Assembly: GCF_032878875.1 (NCBI RefSeq)
Contig: NZ_CP118157.1
Location: 1,860,001-1,924,000, forward strand
Length of the DNA stretch: 64,000 bases
Reading direction: 5' to 3'
DNA from: Microbacterium sp. AB
Lineage (GTDB): Bacteria > Actinomycetota > Actinomycetes > Actinomycetales > Microbacteriaceae
Within the stretch, counting starts at the first letter, position 1, and each line of letters begins with the position of its first letter. Positions 60,671-64,000 of the stretch are shown piece by piece. Under the pieces are notes generated by a model that saw only the letters and a program-made list of their open reading frames with translations, made no database searches and was not told where the DNA came from. Made by a program: the position numbers and the translations under genes.

Positions 60671-62367
60671 CAGACGTTCTCCTTCTTGCCGCCGAGCTCC
60701 GCCGCGGCGCGCTCGGCCTCCTTGCGTTCGGCGATCGTCTGACGGCGCTCCGCCTCGCCCCGGGACCTCTTCGCCCGCGGCCCCGTCGCGGTCGGCGCCC
60801 GGAACTGCGCGCGGCCGCGGAAGACGGCGCCAAGCGCCTCGGGGTCGAGGCCGGAGAGCGGATGGCCGCCGCCGAAGAACCGGGTGCGGGCGAGGAGCTG
60901 CATGACCGGATGCGTGAAGATGACGAAGATCAGCACGTCGAGCAGGGTCGTGAGGCCCAGCGTGAAGGCGAAGCCCTTCACGGTCGCGTCGGCGAGGATG
61001 TACAGCACCACGGCCGCGAGGATGTTGATCGACTTCGAGATGTAGATCGTGCGTTTCGCACGCGACCATCCGTCCTCGACCGCGCCGGTGATCGTCTTCC
61101 CGTCGCGCAGCTCATCGCGTATGCGCTCGAAGTAGACGATGAACGAGTCGGCCGTGAAGCCGATCGTCACGATCAGCCCCGCGACGCCCGCGAGCGAGAG
61201 GCGGTATCCGATCCGCCACGAGAGGATGCACAGCAGGATGTACGTGAGTACCGCCATCACCCCGAGCGAGGCGATGATCACGAACCCGAGCGCGCGGTAG
61301 CTGATGAGCACGACGTAGAGCGCGACGAGGCCCAGGCCGATGAGGCCGGCGATGAGGCCGACCTGCAGCTGCTGGGAGCCGAGCGTCGCGGAGATCGTGT
61401 CGGAGGAGACGACCTCGAAGCTGATCGGCAGCGCGCCGAACTTCAGCTGGTCGGCGAGGGTCTGCGCCGTCTCCTGCGTGATGCCGGTGCCGGAGATGCT
61501 CGGCCGGCCGTTCGTGATGACGCCGTCCATCGTCGGCGCGGAGATCACCTGTCCGTCGAGGACGAACGCGAACATGTTGTACGGCTCGGTCTGCCCGTAG
61601 AGCTCCTGGCTCACGGTCGAGAACAGCTCGGTCCCCTCGTCGTCGAACCGCAGCTGCACGGCCCACTGGCCGTTCTGCTGGTCGACGACGGCCTGAGCGT
61701 CCGTGATGGCCGAGCCGTCGATCTCGAGCGGGCCGAGGAGGTATTTCGCCGTACCGCCCTCGTCGCACGCGATGAGCGGCTGGTCGTTCGCGACCGACGA
61801 CTGGTCGGCCGGGTCGGCGCAGTCGTACGCGAGGAACTCGGCCTCGAGCGCGGGCGTGATCCAGTTGGGGTCGTTGCCCGCCGTCGGCTCGATCGTCGGC
61901 GTCGCCTCGAGCGAGGGGTCGGGCGTCGGATACGGCGTCGGCTCGCCGTCCTCCCCCACGAACGTCGTGGCGGCCTGCGTCGCGTACAGCACCTTGCGGA
62001 GCTGCATCTGCGCGCTCGCCTCGATCCGCTCGCGCGTCGCCTCGTCGGCCTCGCCGGGGATCTGCACGACGATGTTGCTCGCGCCCTGCGTCGTGACCTC
62101 CGCCTCGGACACGCCCGACGCGTCGACGCGCTCGCGGATGATCGTGACCGCCTGGCTCATCTGCTCGGACGAGGGGGATGCGCCGTCGGTCTGGGCCTCG
62201 AGCACGATCTGCGTGCCGCCCTGCAGGTCGAGCGCGAGCTCGGGCACCCAGGAGCTGCCCTTGAAGGCGTACACGCCGAGCGCGTTGATTCCGAAGAGGA
62301 CGGCCGCGATCGCGAGGAGCCCGATGAGAGCGCGCAGGGCCCTGCGCACAGGAGAGAGTGTCGCCAC
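60670..62367 (-). CDS. secD: Protein translocase subunit SecD
   Basis: A 565-residue SecD. First helix at ~10-30, LDLQGGTQIVLEAQ opens the large extracytoplasmic domain, RVDASGVSEAEVTTQG and VVQIPGEAD follow, then five helices with GFTADSFIVYFERIRDELRDG and NILAAVVLYILA. The P1 domain carries a threonine/proline-rich insert near 150-170 (DGEPTPYPTPDPSLEATPT) not typical of model SecD. GTG start with a distant GGAAAG. Cytoplasmic C-terminus is strongly charged. Confidence 0.96.
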   Translation of the reverse strand: MATLSPVRRALRALIGLLAIAAVLFGINALGVYAFKGSSWVPELALDLQGGTQIVLEAQTDGASPSSEQMSQAVTIIRERVDASGVSEAEVTTQGASNIVVQIPGEADEATRERIEASAQMQLRKVLYATQAATTFVGEDGEPTPYPTPDPSLEATPTIEPTAGNDPNWITPALEAEFLAYDCADPADQSSVANDQPLIACDEGGTAKYLLGPLEIDGSAITDAQAVVDQQNGQWAVQLRFDDEGTELFSTVSQELYGQTEPYNMFAFVLDGQVISAPTMDGVITNGRPSISGTGITQETAQTLADQLKFGALPISFEVVSSDTISATLGSQQLQVGLIAGLIGLGLVALYVVLISYRALGFVIIASLGVMAVLTYILLCILSWRIGYRLSLAGVAGLIVTIGFTADSFIVYFERIRDELRDGKTITGAVEDGWSRAKRTIYISKSINILAAVVLYILADATVKGFAFTLGLTTLLDVLIFVIFTHPVMQLLARTRFFGGGHPLSGLDPEALGAVFRGRAQFRAPTATGPRAKRSRGEAERRQTIAERKEAERAAAELGGKKENV

Positions 62368-62414
62368 GAAACGTCAGCTTTCCGGTCGGCCCGAGGGCCC
62401 GTGATCAGGAGATG

Positions 62415-62852
62415 TCAGGCCTTGGGCTTGTCTTCGCGGGGAAGGTCGTCGGCAGCGGCGCCGTCGAGGTCGTGCGCGCCCTGCGGGGGACGGGCCTCGT
62501 CGGTCGTCGTCTCGACGTCGGCGCCGCTGAGGTTCTCGAGGCTCTCGGCCGCGTCGGCCGTGTCCTCCTCCTCGACGACGGCCTCCGTCTCGGGCGCCAG
62601 GTCGATGGCCTGCGCGTGCACCTCGACGACCACGTCGGGGGCGATCTCGATCTGCGCGGGCTGGGTGAGGTCGTCGGCGTCGAACTCGACGATGGTGCCG
62701 AACAGGCCGCTGCGCGTCATGACGCGCGCGCCCGGCACGAGGCGGAGCTGGCGCTGCTCCTGCTCCTCCTTCAGCTTCTTCGTCCGCCGCCGGGAGCTGA
62801 CGAACATGAAGACCAGGAGTGCGGCCAGGACGACGAGGAGCAGATAGTCCAT
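62415..62852 (-). CDS. yajC: Preprotein translocase subunit YajC
   Basis: A 145-residue YajC: one N-terminal membrane helix (DYLLLVVLAALLVFMFV), the basic SSRRRTKKLKEEQEQ stretch and the conserved LVPGARVMTRSGLFGTIVEF domain. Residues from ~95 are a long acidic tail, longer than in well-studied YajC proteins. ATG at 62852; a 12-residue extension is rejected. It forms the secD-secF-yajC export module. Confidence 0.95.
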   Translation of the reverse strand: MDYLLLVVLAALLVFMFVSSRRRTKKLKEEQEQRQLRLVPGARVMTRSGLFGTIVEFDADDLTQPAQIEIAPDVVVEVHAQAIDLAPETEAVVEEEDTADAAESLENLSGADVETTTDEARPPQGAHDLDGAAADDLPREDKPKA

Positions 62853-62936
62853 AGAGGAGGCGCCTTTCAGACGAGCACGAGCCGTCATCGGCCCTGGGGG
62901 GACGACGCCGGAGAGCCCGGCGCGAAGTCTTCAGTG

Positions 62937-62942
62937 ATTATA
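62937..62942 (-). promoter_or_regulatory. Consensus -10 box of yajC-secDF, overlapping the ruvB stop
   Basis: A perfect TATAAT on the minus strand that contains the ruvB TAA stop. It lies about 85 bases before the yajC ATG; a CGCCGG/CCGGCG hairpin (62905-62923) is in the leader. No clear -35. Confidence 0.5.
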
Positions 62943-63978
62943 GGTCATCGAGCTTCAGCGCGGTCTGCCCCTGCCCGGTGTGCGCGACGCCGAGATGCTC
63001 GTAGGCCTCCGGCATCGCGACGCGGCCGCGCGGTGTGCGCCCCATGAAGCCGATGCGCACGAGATACGGCTCGACGACGCTCTCGACCGTGTCGGCCTCC
63101 TCGCCGACCGACACCGAGAGCGTCCCCAGCCCCACGGGCCCGCCGCGGAAACGACGCACGAGGGCGTCCAGGACCGCGCGGTCGAGGCGGTCGAGGCCGA
63201 TCGCGTCGACGTCGTACAGCTCCAGCGCCGCGTGCACGTCGTCGATCGTCGCGGCCGCCCCTCCGGCGTTCACGAGCGCGTAGTCGCGCACACGGCGCAG
63301 CAGCCGGTTGGCGATCCGCGGCGTCCCGCGCGATCGCCGGGCGATCTCCGCGCGCTGCGGACCGGCGAGGTCCATGCCGATGACCCGCGCGGATCGGGCG
63401 ATGACGCGTTCGAGCTCCTCCGGCTCGTAGTACTCCAGATGGGCCGTGAACCCGAAGCGGTCGCGAAGGGGGTTGGGGAGCAGCCCGGACCGCGTCGTCG
63501 CTCCGACGAGCGTGAACGGCGCGAGGTCGAGGGGGATGCTCGTCGCGCCGGCGCCCTTGCCGACCATGATGTCGATGCGGAAGTCCTCCATCGCGAGGTA
63601 GAGCATCTCCTCCGCCGTGCGCGCCATCCGGTGGATCTCGTCGATGAAGAGGACCTCGCCCGGCGTGAGGCTCGACAGCAGCGCGGCGAGGTCGCCCGCG
63701 TGCTGGATGGCCGGACCGCTCGACATCCGCAGGGGCCTGTCGCTCTCGTGGGCGACGATCATCGCGAGGGTCGTCTTGCCCAGGCCCGGCGGGCCGGCCA
63801 GCAGGATGTGGTCGGCCGGCCGGGCCTGGATGCGTGCGGCGTCCAGGAGCAGCTGCAGCTGGCCGCGGACCTTCTGCTGGCCGACGAACTCCCCCAGGCT
63901 CGCCGGGCGCAGCGCGCCCTCGATCGCGAGCTCGGTCTCGTCGACCGGCTCGGGCGAGGCGATGTCGCGCTCAGCCAC
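62938..63978 (-). CDS. ruvB: Holliday junction branch migration DNA helicase RuvB
   Basis: A 346-residue AAA+ motor for branch migration with Ruv[21 protein letters not shown] is Walker A (~60-75), [11 protein letters not shown]alker [22 protein letters not shown] sensor/arginine region (GATTRSGLL and LRDRFG), and the C-terminal winged helix ends in [14 protein letters not shown] start overlapping the presumed ruvA stop by eight bases. It precedes yajC as in relatives. Confidence 0.97.
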   Translation of the reverse strand: MAERDIASPEPVDETELAIEGALRPASLGEFVGQQKVRGQLQLLLDAARIQARPADHILLAGPPGLGKTTLAMIVAHESDRPLRMSSGPAIQHAGDLAALLSSLTPGEVLFIDEIHRMARTAEEMLYLAMEDFRIDIMVGKGAGATSIPLDLAPFTLVGATTRSGLLPNPLRDRFGFTAHLEYYEPEELERVIARSARVIGMDLAGPQRAEIARRSRGTPRIANRLLRRVRDYALVNAGGAAATIDDVHAALELYDVDAIGLDRLDRAVLDALVRRFRGGPVGLGTLSVSVGEEADTVESVVEPYLVRIGFMGRTPRGRVAMPEAYEHLGVAHTGQGQTALKLDDL

Positions 63979-64000
63979 GGGCCGCCCCCGCCTGGGCGGG
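63971..64000 (-). CDS. Probable C-terminal end of RuvA (cut by window edge)
   Basis: In the frame that ends with TGA at 63973-63971 the last residues are PAQAGAARG. The stop overlaps the ruvB start by eight bases, and ruvA-ruvB is the standard order. Nine residues are too few for a firm assignment. Confidence 0.35.
   Translation of the reverse strand, partial: PAQAGAARG

Overview
The window is a gene-dense, very GC-rich stretch of actinobacterial chromosome, most likely from Microbacteriaceae (Microbacterium or a close relative). The evidence is the gene order hisG-hisF-hisI / trpCBA / lgt / gltBD / pyk, aroC-aroK-aroB-efp-nusB / pyr operon / gmk-rpoZ / metK-priA-fmt-rsmB-rpe, and alaS / rpsD / rarA / DUF349 / rsh / secFD-yajC-ruvB. 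It is supported by frequent GTG and TTG starts, 1-, 4- and 8-base start/stop overlaps, and a PdtaR-type ANTAR regulator. I saw no prophage, insertion sequence, rRNA or CRISPR array. Almost every gene is on the minus strand. The exceptions are a thioesterase (3229-3651), a small membrane protein, a DUF349 protein and an AbiEi-like protein (54684-57386). No gene-free stretch exceeds about 300 bases; the longest is 278 bases, before position 54684.

Layout. 1-3.7 kb: the N-terminal part of a DUF885 protein, polA and a hotdog thioesterase. 3.7-19.4 kb: pdtaR, tRNA-Leu(CAA), pyk, gltD/gltB, lgt, then trpA-trpB-trpC with two small membrane genes, then hisI-hisF-hisG-hisE. trpE, usually found between hisI and the membrane gene, is absent. 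19.4-26 kb: rpe, rsmB, fmt, priA, metK. 26-36 kb: rpoZ, a gene fusing an mIHF-like DNA-binding region to guanylate kinase, and the pyrimidine operon pyrR-pyrB-pyrC-(PH-like)-carA-carB-pyrF, transcribed from a PyrR-type leader. 36-40 kb: an accessory insert between nusB and pyrR with a PIN/ribbon-helix-helix toxin-antitoxin pair and a SWIM-SNF2 ATPase. 40-46.7 kb: nusB, efp, the shikimate genes aroB-aroK-aroC-aroE, mltG, ruvX. 46.7-52 kb: alaS, a small membrane gene, rpsD, rarA. 52-54.4 kb: an actinobacterial-type secA2. 54.7-64 kb: a small anchor protein, DUF349, an AbiEi-like protein, rsh, secF-secD-yajC, ruvB and the last codons of a probable ruvA.

How it fits together. The his, trp, aro, glt and pyk genes connect central carbon to histidine, aromatic amino acids and glutamate. 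The pyr operon is run by one regulator that probably acts on its own leader RNA, and its translation is chained through overlaps down to gmk. The SecDF-YajC block handles export and SecA2 may add a second export ATPase. rsh, gmk and rpoZ touch the (p)ppGpp/GTP economy.

Most interesting signals: the mIHF-guanylate kinase fusion; the missing trpE; the 4-kb accessory island with a palindromic operator lying exactly over a leaderless promoter and a PIN toxin lacking a usual acidic residue; a repeated TANNNT-N6-start pattern implying many leaderless mRNAs, with several -10 boxes built into the stop codon of the preceding gene; 12-codon leader ORFs before rpsD and secA2; and a large inverted repeat plus tandem repeat between fmt and rsmB. 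All coordinates, motifs and starts come from reading the sequence; family assignments come from recognised motifs and order, not database searches.
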